Assembly: GCF_000165735.1 (NCBI RefSeq)
Contig: NZ_GL538208.1
Span: 75,879 to 139,878 of the forward strand
Reading direction: 5' to 3'
DNA: 64,000 nt
Source: Megasphaera micronuciformis F0359
GTDB taxonomy: Bacteria > Bacillota > Negativicutes > Veillonellales > Megasphaeraceae
Shown here: piece by piece, positions 24,553 through 34,133 of the stretch
Layout: every line of letters starts with the position of its first letter
Numbering within the stretch: the stretch's first letter is position 1
The notes under the pieces: model-generated
What the model was told of the DNA's origin: nothing
The model's input: only the letters and a program-made list of their open reading frames with translations
The model's database searches: none
Program-made: the position numbers and the translations under genes

Positions 24553-25092
24553 ATGATGCAGAAACAAGGAACAGCGGGAACAATGACCCATACAGCTACA
24601 AGAAGGTTAACTATGGCCGCTCTTTTTATGGCTATGAATATTGCTCTAAGCTCGTTCGGTATTCCCGTCCCGGGAGGACACCTGTATATTAACGATATTG
24701 TTATCTGTTTGGCTGCCCTGTTATTCACACCGAAAGAGGCTTTCTTTGTCGGCGGTATCGGTGCTTTTCTGGGCGACTTTTTCTTTTATCCGGCGCCCAT
24801 GTTCGTGTCGTTAGTTACACATGGCCTTCAGGCCGGTATGATTGCCGTGCTTATTGCCGGCGGAGAAGAAAAGCGTTCTAAAGGGCGCGTCATAGGGGCT
24901 TTGCTTGTAGGCGCGGTGATTATGGTTATAGGCTATTCTTTGGGAAGGGCTTACGTCTACAGCACGCCTGAATACTCACTTATTAAATTGCCCTTCGAAA
25001 TATTACAGGCCATGATCGGCGTTGTATTTTCTTATATACTTTATTTTTATACCTCTGTTCGAGAAGCATGGAAAAAGCATATAAGTGAATAA
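24553..25092 (+). CDS. ECF transporter S component, substrate unknown
   Basis: A 179-residue membrane protein with about six helices and the S-component pattern RRLTMAALFMAMNIALSSFGIPVPGGHLYINDIVICLAALLFTP near the N-terminus. This matches the ECF S-component family that includes vitamin-specific binding subunits. It has no ATPase next to it and probably shares the EcfA1-A2-T module encoded at 60.7-63.1 kb (group II ECF arrangement). No riboswitch is recognised upstream that would name the vitamin. GAGGTGATG precedes the start. Confidence 0.85.
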   Translation: MMQKQGTAGTMTHTATRRLTMAALFMAMNIALSSFGIPVPGGHLYINDIVICLAALLFTPKEAFFVGGIGAFLGDFFFYPAPMFVSLVTHGLQAGMIAVLIAGGEEKRSKGRVIGALLVGAVIMVIGYSLGRAYVYSTPEYSLIKLPFEILQAMIGVVFSYILYFYTSVREAWKKHISE

Positions 25093-25110
25093 TTATTTGT
25101 AATATGTGCT

Positions 25111-25151
25111 GAGCGTATCATTGAAAATTGTCATGATACGCTCCTTTTTTT
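25111..25151 (+). terminator. Terminator after the S component
   Basis: A 10-bp stem (25111-25120 with 25134-25143) followed by seven T. Confidence 0.9.
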
Positions 25152-25179
25152 GTGGTAATATACGGAGTTGGCAAGTTTA

Positions 25180-25209
25180 TTGCAAATGGAAAAGAGCCTT
25201 TGATATAAT
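25180..25209 (+). promoter_or_regulatory. Promoter of the ADP-ribosylglycohydrolase gene
   Basis: TTGCAA (25180-25185), 18 bases, TATAAT (25204-25209). Confidence 0.7.
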
Positions 25210-25245
25210 CGAATCAGATAAAACAAGAGAAGTATTCCCTAGCTG

Positions 25246-25277
25246 GTGCCGCCTTATCTTGGCGGTACATCTTTTTT
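25246..25277 (+). terminator. Leader stem-loop with T tract (possible attenuator)
   Basis: GTGCCGCC (25246-25253) pairs with GGCGGTAC (25261-25268) over a 7-base loop, followed by CTTTTTT. It lies inside the leader, ~30 bases before the gene's ATG, so it may act as an attenuator rather than a gene-end terminator. Confidence 0.6.
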
Positions 25278-25304
25278 GTTGCTGTTGCGGACGGAGGGAA
25301 GCGT

Positions 25305-26333
25305 ATGGACAAATTGGAACGGTTTAAGGGATGTATGCTTGGCGGTGCGACCGGCGATGCACTGGGATATGTCATTGAATTCGACAGTTTGAATGCTATC
25401 CGACGTAAATACGGGCCGCACGGACTTCGTACGATTTTGAAATCAAAGAAAGACGGCAATAAGGCGGTTATTTCCGATGATACACAACTGACTTTGTTTA
25501 CGGCTGACGGCTTGTTATGGGCGGCTGAAGACGGGGTTGATTCGGTAGACAGAGTTTTTCGCTCCTATATGCGCTGGTATTATACGCAGACGGAACGTAT
25601 CGTTAAGCCTGAACAAAAGGCGTGGATGTTACGGCAACCCCATGAGGATAAGTGGGGATATGATCTTATGGATACAGCGTCATTATATGTTCGACGGGCG
25701 CCGGGAAAAACCTGCCTGCAGTCTTTAGCCATGGGGATATCTTTTGCCGCTCACGAAGTACCCAATAGCAGTAAAAGCGGAGGAGCCGTGAAGCGGGCGG
25801 CTCCGGTAGGCTTGTTTTACAGTGAACGTCCGGAAGAAGCCTTTCATGTCGGTTGTGAAACGGCTTTTTTAACACACGGCGGGTCGGAAGCCGTCGTGAC
25901 GACGGGATCCTATTGCCTGCTCATTGCCTTACTTAGTAAGGGAATGTCTTTGCGTGAAGCTTTGCCTCAAGTAATTACGAAAGCTGAAAATGAAGCGGGC
26001 GGAGAATTGACTGCAGAACGGTTGTGCATGGCCGTGACGGAGGCAGAGTCGGACAGGGTTCCTGTTGACAGTATCAAAAGGTTGACCGATAGTAAGCACG
26101 CTGCCGGTATTTTAGCGGTTGCCGTTTACTGTATTTTAAAGACCGATTCGTTGCGTCATGCCGTTATCATGTCGTGTAATCATGACGATGACAGCAATTC
26201 ATGCGGGACTGTTTGCGGCAGTTTGGCAGGGACAATTTACGGTGCCGGAGCCATTCCTGAAGGATGGCTTAATACTCTGGAATGTTTTGACTTGTTGGTA
26301 GGTATGAGTCATTCATTGTATGAAGCTGTTTAA
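25305..26333 (+). CDS. ADP-ribosylglycohydrolase family protein
   Basis: A 342-residue DraG/ARH-type enzyme that would remove ADP-ribose from proteins or other targets. The metal-binding motifs are present: GATGDALG (residues 14-21), ISDDTQLTLFT (56-66) and a late NHDDDSNSCGTVCG-type motif (about 294) where the family has D-(T/S)-D. It starts after GGAGGGAAGCG and follows its own promoter and a leader stem-loop. No ADP-ribosyltransferase or nitrogenase genes are nearby, so the target is unknown. Confidence 0.9.
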   Translation: MDKLERFKGCMLGGATGDALGYVIEFDSLNAIRRKYGPHGLRTILKSKKDGNKAVISDDTQLTLFTADGLLWAAEDGVDSVDRVFRSYMRWYYTQTERIVKPEQKAWMLRQPHEDKWGYDLMDTASLYVRRAPGKTCLQSLAMGISFAAHEVPNSSKSGGAVKRAAPVGLFYSERPEEAFHVGCETAFLTHGGSEAVVTTGSYCLLIALLSKGMSLREALPQVITKAENEAGGELTAERLCMAVTEAESDRVPVDSIKRLTDSKHAAGILAVAVYCILKTDSLRHAVIMSCNHDDDSNSCGTVCGSLAGTIYGAGAIPEGWLNTLECFDLLVGMSHSLYEAV

Positions 26334-26363
26334 ATAATAGAAATAAATGAATTTTGACTGTAT

Positions 26364-26393
26364 AAAGGCGACCTGACGAAGGTCGCTTTTTTA
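26364..26393 (+). terminator. Terminator after the glycohydrolase
   Basis: Stem GCGACC (26368-26373) with GGTCGC (26381-26386), extended by A-T pairs, then six T. Confidence 0.85.
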
Positions 26394-26442
26394 TTATTCA
26401 CTTTGCAAGTAAGAAGTAATTAAATTTGTAAGATACGTCTCT

Positions 26443-26470
26443 TTGCGACAGAGAAAATATATGCTAGAAT
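26443..26470 (+). promoter_or_regulatory. Promoter of the radical SAM gene at 26588
   Basis: TTGCGA (26443-26448), 16 bases, TAGAAT (26465-26470). The leader is about 110 bases. Confidence 0.5.
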
Positions 26471-26537
26471 GGGTATACTGTAGTATAACGCAATTGTCTG
26501 ATTAATCGGCATAATGGATAAATAGCCGGATATTGAT

Positions 26538-26558
26538 TAAAATTTAAAATTTAAAATT
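26538..26558 (+). repeat. Three tandem copies of TAAAATT
   Basis: Perfect 7-base unit repeated three times, in the leader 30 bases before the radical SAM start codon. Confidence 0.8.
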
Positions 26559-26587
26559 AATGCGACGATTGCCGTGAGGAGAGATTT

Positions 26588-27556
26588 ATGACAGCACAGT
26601 CGAACTATTTAGCGGGGAAACGGACGGAAATACATCCGTATAAGACGCGTGAAGGCGGTGCGACCGTAACCGTATTCGTCCCGTATAATTGCTTGAATAA
26701 CTGCCCGTTTTGTATAAATAAAGCGGAATATGAAAATCCTGAAGGATTTTCGGCAGATAAAATTTGTGAGAGCATCCGTCGTATGGATGCCATTACCCCT
26801 TATTGTGACTTTGTCTTTACGGGGGGAGAACCCTTTGCGGATTTGAACGTATTGCAACAAATGTTGGATGAAATTCCGAAAACTCATAAGGTATATATAA
26901 ATACGACCTTACCTGTATCGGAGTTTCAGACGGAAGATGACATTGTGAGATTTACGGAAAAAAATAAGGATAAGATTACGTGCATTAACGTGTCCAGACA
27001 TATGCAACACTATGTAGTCGAGTCCAATGACGGCTTACTGAAACGCTTAGCAGTACCTTTCCGCATCAATTGTGTTTTATATAAAGACTATCCGAAGCAG
27101 GATATGATTCCTTACCTGGAACGATTCCGCCTTATTTCGGGAGCGTCTATACAGTTTCGCTTCGACTATACGGAAACGACTCCGGAAAACTTATATGAAA
27201 CTGAACATGACAAGATTTTGGGCGATTTGAAAAAAATTGCCGACTATCGAGGGTTGGACGGTTGTCGCATGCGTTGCGGCTTCCATTTTGATTACAAAGG
27301 GTTGCCTTTGACTTATCATAAAACGTTGCCATACAGTACTATCGTTGAAAAAGACGAGAAGGACGGCGTTACGTATAATATTTTATATGATATCTTAATT
27401 AAGCAAACCGGTGAAATTCACAGCGATTGGGACGGGACTCTTCTCGATGTGACGGCTTACGAGAAAGTTGTATATGAGCCGTATGACTTAAAGTGGTTGG
27501 AAAGAGTCGATTTAAAGACCGGTACGATTATAGAAGAAAATAAAACAGCGGTATAG
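26588..27556 (+). CDS. Radical SAM protein of unknown function
   Basis: A 322-residue radical SAM enzyme with the cluster motif C35-LNN-C39-PF-C42 and the SAM-binding FTGGEP near residue 78. The C-terminal part has cysteines in GCRMRCGFHF (~230) but no clear second cluster domain. It does not match MoaA, QueE or activase families by obvious motifs. GAGGAGAG precedes the ATG. It is separated from the next radical SAM gene by a terminator-like stem and a new promoter, so the two may be independent. The reaction is unknown. Confidence 0.85.
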   Translation: MTAQSNYLAGKRTEIHPYKTREGGATVTVFVPYNCLNNCPFCINKAEYENPEGFSADKICESIRRMDAITPYCDFVFTGGEPFADLNVLQQMLDEIPKTHKVYINTTLPVSEFQTEDDIVRFTEKNKDKITCINVSRHMQHYVVESNDGLLKRLAVPFRINCVLYKDYPKQDMIPYLERFRLISGASIQFRFDYTETTPENLYETEHDKILGDLKKIADYRGLDGCRMRCGFHFDYKGLPLTYHKTLPYSTIVEKDEKDGVTYNILYDILIKQTGEIHSDWDGTLLDVTAYEKVVYEPYDLKWLERVDLKTGTIIEENKTAV

Positions 27557-27563
27557 GACAATA

Positions 27564-27595
27564 AATCCCTCGTAGAAATGCGGGGGATTATTTTC
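27564..27595 (+). terminator. Probable terminator
   Basis: A 9-bp stem with one G-U (27564-27572 with 27581-27589) followed by ATTTTC; the T run is short. Confidence 0.6.
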
Positions 27596-27617
27596 GTCAC
27601 AAATGGCGAACAAATGT

Positions 27618-27646
27618 TTGATAAATAGGCAAGGCTGTGATATTCT
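27618..27646 (+). promoter_or_regulatory. Promoter of the DNA-repair radical SAM pair
   Basis: TTGATA (27618-27623), 17 bases, TATTCT (27641-27646), with TGA directly before the -10. Confidence 0.5.
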
Positions 27647-27665
27647 GATGAGGGGAGGAGATTGT

Positions 27666-28907
27666 ATGTTGGGAGAAGCAATGTCCGAAAAGTTGAAAAT
27701 ACTTACAGATGCGGCTAAGTATGATGCATCCTGTTCGTCGTCCGGAAGCTCGCGCAAGAATACAGCGAGCGGTATCGGTGCTGCCGAGTCATGCGGTATT
27801 TGCCATTCATGGTCGGCTGACGGTCGTTGCATTTCTCTTTTAAAAATATTGATGACTAATCGGTGCATATATGATTGTGCGTACTGTGTCAATCGTGTAG
27901 GGAATGATATACGACGAGCCCTTATGACGCCGCGTGAAATTGCAGATTTAACGATTGAGTTTTACAGGCGTAATTATGTTGAAGGGTTGTTTTTGAGCTC
28001 CGGTATTTACAAATCCCCCGACTATACGACGGAACTTCTTATTGAAACGGCAAGATTGTTGCGAGAAGAATATAAGTTTAACGGCTATATTCATATGAAG
28101 GGAATACCCGGGACGGATGAAGCCCTTGTTCAACGCTTAGCTTTTTATGCGGATCGGATGAGCGTGAACATTGAGTTGCCGTCCGAAACGGGCCTAAAGT
28201 TACTGGCTCCTCATAAGACAAAAACCGGTATTTTGAAGCCCATGAACTCTTTAGCCGGCGGGATTGCAATCAACCGTTATGAGAGAAAGAAGAGCCGTAA
28301 GGCAGGTATATTTTTGCCTGCAGGACAGACGACACAGATGATTGTCGGTGCAACGACCGATCGGGATCGGCATATTTTGCGACTTGCGGAGTCCTTATAT
28401 AAACGCATACATTTAAAACGTGTCTATTATTCGGCTTACGTGCCTGTCGTTACGGATACGCGTCTGCCGGTAGTGACGGAACCGCCTCTTGAACGAGAGC
28501 ATCGGTTGTATCAGGCTGATTGGTTGCTACGCTTTTACGGGTTTAAAGCCGATGAAATTCTTTCGGAAGACAATCCCGATTTTGATTTGTATCTGGATCC
28601 GAAGGCATGTTGGGCTCTGCGCCATCCCGAAGTCTTTCCCGTAGAAATCAATAAGGCATCATATGAAATGCTTCTGCGCGTGCCGGGCATAGGCGTCCTT
28701 TCGGCACGGCGCATTTGTGCGGCTCGTCGTAGTGCATACTTATCTTTTGATACGGTAAAACGGTTGGGGATTGTCATGAAGCGGGCAAAGTACTTTATCA
28801 CTTGCAAAGGAAAGTATTTCGGCGGATCGTATAACTTACAAAATATCGATCGTACCTTGCGTCTTCAGGAAAGACAGGCGTCTTATGAGCCTACATCCCT
28901 TTTTTAG
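27666..28907 (+). CDS. Putative DNA modification/repair radical SAM protein (TIGR03916 type)
   Basis: A 413-residue radical SAM protein with C67-IYD-C71-AY-C74. An N-terminal CGIC (43-46) lies in SCGICHSWSADGRCISLLK. A C-terminal helix-hairpin-helix DNA-binding motif (LLRVPGIGVLSARRICAAR, ~residue 340) is visible. This layout matches the family of radical SAM proteins annotated as putative DNA modification/repair enzymes. The ATG at 27666 follows GGGGAGGAG. The partner gene starts nine bases after its stop. The reaction and DNA target are not known. Confidence 0.9.
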   Translation: MLGEAMSEKLKILTDAAKYDASCSSSGSSRKNTASGIGAAESCGICHSWSADGRCISLLKILMTNRCIYDCAYCVNRVGNDIRRALMTPREIADLTIEFYRRNYVEGLFLSSGIYKSPDYTTELLIETARLLREEYKFNGYIHMKGIPGTDEALVQRLAFYADRMSVNIELPSETGLKLLAPHKTKTGILKPMNSLAGGIAINRYERKKSRKAGIFLPAGQTTQMIVGATTDRDRHILRLAESLYKRIHLKRVYYSAYVPVVTDTRLPVVTEPPLEREHRLYQADWLLRFYGFKADEILSEDNPDFDLYLDPKACWALRHPEVFPVEINKASYEMLLRVPGIGVLSARRICAARRSAYLSFDTVKRLGIVMKRAKYFITCKGKYFGGSYNLQNIDRTLRLQERQASYEPTSLF

Positions 28908-28916
28908 AGGTGGCAG

Positions 28917-29654
28917 ATGAACTATACATATGACGGGACCTTTTTCGGGTTTATGTCCGCACTTTTTGCGGCATATGCGGACGGCATTACCAGTGTCGGT
29001 ACTATTGGGGAGAGTGTGGAGACCTCTCTTTTCGGAGATTGTAAATACATACCGACAGAGGCGGATAAAGCAGGTCGTGTTTTAACAGGTCTGAAAAATC
29101 AATGTGGTGAAAAAGCGGTATATTATTTATATTATGGATTTTTATCCGATATAAAGGGAAAGGAAGCGTCATTGACAACGTATATTCGCCGTGCCTTTAT
29201 ATTGAAACATGACTTTTATAGACGACTTCAAGAGGCGGCCTTATGGCGTGTTCGTAATATGGCGCGAAAGACAGCTAATGAACGTCACGCCTTATCAGGG
29301 CTCTTGCGCTTTCGCGAATTTTCCGACGGAATGTTGTATGCACCTGCTAATCCGGTGTGTAATGTAGTACCTCTGCTGGCATCGCATTTTGCTGCACGAC
29401 TACCGAAGGAACGTTGGGTTATTCACGATGTAAATAGGCATGAGGGTGTTTTTTATGAAAACGGCAAGGCCCTTCTCGTTCATATTGACGGGCGAATATA
29501 TTCATCAGCCGACTTATCGGAAAAAGAAAGAGCTTTTTCATCTTTGTGGAAAACTTTTTATAAGACTGTAGCCATCGATTCAAGACGTAACGAAGAGTTG
29601 CGTAAACAAAATATGCCGAAACGGTATTGGCCGTGGTTGGTGGAAAACCCGTAA
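28917..29654 (+). CDS. DUF4130 protein, putative DNA repair partner (TIGR03915 type)
   Basis: A 245-residue protein with the DUF4130 pattern: N-terminal YDGTFFGFMSALFAAYA, a central ALWRVRNMARKTANERHALSGLLRF, then RFREFSDGMLYAP and HDVNRHEGVFYENG. The C-terminus ends RYWPWLVE. In other bacteria this family is paired with the upstream radical SAM protein and is sometimes fused to a uracil-DNA glycosylase domain. That fusion is not present here. GAGGTGG precedes the ATG. It is probably the second half of a two-gene DNA-repair unit of unknown chemistry. Confidence 0.88.
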   Translation: MNYTYDGTFFGFMSALFAAYADGITSVGTIGESVETSLFGDCKYIPTEADKAGRVLTGLKNQCGEKAVYYLYYGFLSDIKGKEASLTTYIRRAFILKHDFYRRLQEAALWRVRNMARKTANERHALSGLLRFREFSDGMLYAPANPVCNVVPLLASHFAARLPKERWVIHDVNRHEGVFYENGKALLVHIDGRIYSSADLSEKERAFSSLWKTFYKTVAIDSRRNEELRKQNMPKRYWPWLVENP

Positions 29655-29661
29655 AAGAAAG

Positions 29662-29690
29662 TTTATTTTTCGAGTTAAGTAGTATATAAT
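29662..29690 (+). promoter_or_regulatory. Promoter of DUF1934-argS
   Basis: TATAAT (29685-29690) with a weak TTTATT (29662-29667), 17 bases apart. Confidence 0.45.
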
Positions 29691-29727
29691 AGTAACATTA
29701 GATTATCATAGGGAGAGTTGAGTCCGA

Positions 29728-30156
29728 TTGAAGCGAGTGTTGGTCAGCGTTGTCAGTATCCAGCGGGATATGGACGGCAAGGAAGTTAAGTCGGAACTCG
29801 TTTCGGCGGGTAAATACTACGAAAAACATGGAGCCCGATATTTCGTCTATAAAGAAAGCGAAATTACCGGCATGGAGGGCGTTACGACGGTGATTAAGTT
29901 GCAAACCGACGGGACGCTCATCTTATTGCGTCTCGGAAAGATTCGGCAAAAACAGGAATATGCTGTCGGCAAGATAAAAAAATCCTTGTATGAGACGCCT
30001 TTCGGGGATATTGAAGTAAGTATGAAAACCTATGAAATCAAAGTCGATATGGTTGACGGTATCGGCAGGATATATTTAGCATACGATGTTTTATTAGGCG
30101 AATTGACGTCTACATATAACCAATTATTTATGGAGATTCGGGAGGATCGGGCGTAA
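29728..30156 (+). CDS. DUF1934 family beta-barrel protein (YwiB-like)
   Basis: A 142-residue protein of the DUF1934/YwiB family, a small calycin-like beta-barrel commonly placed directly before argS in Firmicutes. Visible features are the start VLVSVVSIQRDMDG, a central ESEITGMEGVTTVIKL, RLGKIRQKQEYAVG, and the closing LAYDVLLGELTSTYNQLFMEIRE. The start is TTG at 29728 behind GGGAGAG at a rather long spacing. It overlaps argS by one base (TAATG). The function is unknown. Confidence 0.82.
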   Translation: MKRVLVSVVSIQRDMDGKEVKSELVSAGKYYEKHGARYFVYKESEITGMEGVTTVIKLQTDGTLILLRLGKIRQKQEYAVGKIKKSLYETPFGDIEVSMKTYEIKVDMVDGIGRIYLAYDVLLGELTSTYNQLFMEIREDRA

Positions 30157-31820
30157 TGGATATGAAGGAAACGGTAATACAAGGAATTAAAGCGGCATTG
30201 GCAGCAGCCGTGTCGGCAGGAGATTTGCCGGACGGCGAATATCCCGATGTCCTCCTGGAAGTGCCGCCGCAAAAAGAGTTCGGCGATTTTGCGACCAATA
30301 TTGCCATGCAATCGGCTCGAATAGCTCATAAGTCACCGCGTATGATTGCTGACGTACTTTTGAAACACTTGGACGCTCCGTGGTTGGAAAAAGCTGAAGT
30401 TGCCGGAGCGGGGTTCATTAACTTTTTCTTAAAGCACGATATCATTTACGATACGTTGTGCCATATTCTGGAACAAGGAAAGCAGTACGGGCAAGCTCCC
30501 TTACGGGCGGAAGATACGGTGCAGGTGGAATATGTAAGTGCCAATCCGACAGGCCCTTTACATGTAGGGCACGGGCGTGGAGCCGCATACGGAAGTGCTC
30601 TGGTTAATTTGTTGCGTGCAGCGGGATATAATGTTCAGTCCGAATATTATATTAACGACGCAGGCAATCAAATGAATAACTTGGCGGCGTCCGTCAATGC
30701 CCGTTATCTGGAATTGCTCGGCAAAAAAGCGGAAATTCCCGAAAACGGCTATCACGGAGCCGATATTATCGATACGGCTCGTGCTATTATAGAGCAAGAC
30801 GGGGATAAATATTTACAAATGGATGAAAAGGATCGATTGGAAATTTTCAAAAATCGAGCTTATGAAGAAAAATTGAAGGCTCTTAAGCGAGATTTGGAAA
30901 GTTTCAACGTTACCTTTGATAAATGGTTCAGTGAACGGACGTTGCATCCCGAAGCCATTAAAAAAGCGTGTGAAACGCTGAAGGGCAACGGCAATATGTA
31001 TGAAAAAGACGGGGCTCTTTGGTTAAAATCAACGGCATACGGAGATGATAAAGATCGCGTTGTTATTCGTGATAACGGGGTGCCCACCTATTTGGCCGCT
31101 GATATTGCGTATCATAAGAACAAATATGAACGGCAGTTTAAAAAGCTTATCAATATTTGGGGAGCCGACCATCATGGTTATGTGGCTCGTGTTAAAGCGG
31201 CTATGGCGGCTTTGGGGCTTGACCCGAATCAATTGGAAATCTTGCTGTTGCAAATGGTCAGCCTCTTTAGAAACGGCGAGCTGGTTAAGATGTCGAAACG
31301 GACAGGGCAGGCTATTACGCTTAACGAATTAATTGAGGAAGTCGGTACCGATGCGGCCAGATATTTTTTCATTATGCGGTCCTTGGATACACAGCTTGAT
31401 TTCGATCTCGATTTGGCTAAATCGCACAGTAATGAAAACCCCGTATATTACATTCAATATGCCAATGCACGGATTTTCAGTATATATAAGCAAATTGCCG
31501 AAAACGGCGATGTCTTCGACATGACTTGGAAAAACATAAAGTGGGACAAGTTGAAAGAAGAACGGGAGTTGGCTTTAATCAAAAAAATGGCGGCCTATCC
31601 GGAAGAAATACGTAAAGCGGCTGCCGAACGGGCACCTCATCGCATCGCTCATTTCGTCTATGAAATGGCCGGTCTTTTCCATGCTTTTTATAACAACTGT
31701 CACATTATCCAATCGGATAAGGAGTTGGAAGAAGCTCGGTTGGCACTGGTTACGGCTGTACAGATTACGATTGCTAACTGTTTAGCCGTGTTGGGAATTT
31801 CAGCACCTGAAACAATGTAA
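30156..31820 (+). CDS. argS: Arginyl-tRNA synthetase
   Basis: Class I synthetase that charges tRNA-Arg. It has 554 residues, normal length. An N-terminal Arg-tRNA synthetase additional domain is followed by the HIGH-type motif in SANPTGPLHVGHGRGAAYGS, a C-terminal KMSKRTG and an anticodon-binding DALR domain. It is translationally coupled to DUF1934. Confidence 0.97.
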   Translation: MDMKETVIQGIKAALAAAVSAGDLPDGEYPDVLLEVPPQKEFGDFATNIAMQSARIAHKSPRMIADVLLKHLDAPWLEKAEVAGAGFINFFLKHDIIYDTLCHILEQGKQYGQAPLRAEDTVQVEYVSANPTGPLHVGHGRGAAYGSALVNLLRAAGYNVQSEYYINDAGNQMNNLAASVNARYLELLGKKAEIPENGYHGADIIDTARAIIEQDGDKYLQMDEKDRLEIFKNRAYEEKLKALKRDLESFNVTFDKWFSERTLHPEAIKKACETLKGNGNMYEKDGALWLKSTAYGDDKDRVVIRDNGVPTYLAADIAYHKNKYERQFKKLINIWGADHHGYVARVKAAMAALGLDPNQLEILLLQMVSLFRNGELVKMSKRTGQAITLNELIEEVGTDAARYFFIMRSLDTQLDFDLDLAKSHSNENPVYYIQYANARIFSIYKQIAENGDVFDMTWKNIKWDKLKEERELALIKKMAAYPEEIRKAAAERAPHRIAHFVYEMAGLFHAFYNNCHIIQSDKELEEARLALVTAVQITIANCLAVLGISAPETM

Positions 31821-31857
31821 GCAGTTGACATAAACGGTTGATAGTCTTTGATGGTAA

Positions 31858-33495
<1,638 letters not shown>

Positions 33496-33508
33496 AATAA
33501 AAGAAAAT

Positions 33509-33553
33509 AAAAGACTCGTTAGGAAGAGTGATTCTTTCCGGCGAGTCTTTTTG
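33509..33553 (+). terminator. Terminator after pyrG
   Basis: A 10-bp outer stem (33509-33518 with 33542-33551) with an inner GGAAGA/TCTTTCC pairing, then TTTTT. Confidence 0.88.
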
Positions 33554-33751
33554 TCGTGTCGAAAAAAGTATACTTTAAGAATGATGTATGTGTAAAACGG
33601 GATAAAAACTTATGCCGACATTTGTGGAGTGAAAAAGTATTCTTTTAATAAATAAAATATACTTTGAGAGTACATTTTAATACGTATTGATAGCGTGTAT
33701 CATAATGTATTTTTCTACACTCAAGAAGCGGGAAAGATTGGTAATTAGCCG

Positions 33752-33780
33752 TTGAATAACGGATTTTATAATGCTATAAT
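33752..33780 (+). promoter_or_regulatory. Promoter of the rnf operon
   Basis: TTGAAT (33752-33757), 17 bases, TATAAT (33775-33780). The transcript would begin near 33787, giving a leader of about 350 bases. Confidence 0.8.
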
Positions 33781-33786
33781 GTAAAC

Positions 33787-34133
33787 GATTGAAAGGGCGA
33801 ATTACCTCTTCAAACAAATGCGTGAGAATAGGTATGCGAAAAAGAAGTATAAGGTTGCCGAGTTGAAGGCTGACCGGATTTTTGAGCATTCTTTAATCAT
33901 GCAAAGTGGAGAATATAAAACGCATGAATATACAAGTCGGCAGCGTTTTGAATTCTTCATACATGCGATATACGGATAATAGCGGACGAAAGTCCGTCTG
34001 TTTGTGTGTTTATAAGGCTATGGCCTTATAAAACGGCGTTATCGGTTTGAAACGAAACAATTCGTTCCTGAAATTTTCTTCAGTCTTCATTATTTTTCTA
34101 TTACATAACTTATTTATAATGAGGTGATTTCAG
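33787..34133 (+). other. Long structured leader of rnfC
   Basis: No established gene lies here. Stem-loops are visible: CGGAC-GAAA-GTCCG (33983-33996, GNRA loop), a perfect 10-bp hairpin at 34009-34032, and AACGAA-ACAA-TTCGTT (34051-34066). A 53-codon ATG frame (33818-33979) has no ribosome-binding site in position. None of the stems is followed by a T tract. I could not match it to a known riboswitch. Confidence 0.5.

Noticed and set aside
25243-25277. T-box riboswitch before the ADP-ribosylglycohydrolase gene
   Set aside because: Only a partial T-box core; the leader from the promoter is ~90 bases, too short for stem I and a specifier loop, and the gene is not an amino-acid gene.
33677-33889. 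70-codon minus-strand frame in the rnf leader region
   Set aside because: No ribosome-binding site or family resemblance, and it crosses the strong plus-strand promoter at 33752-33780.
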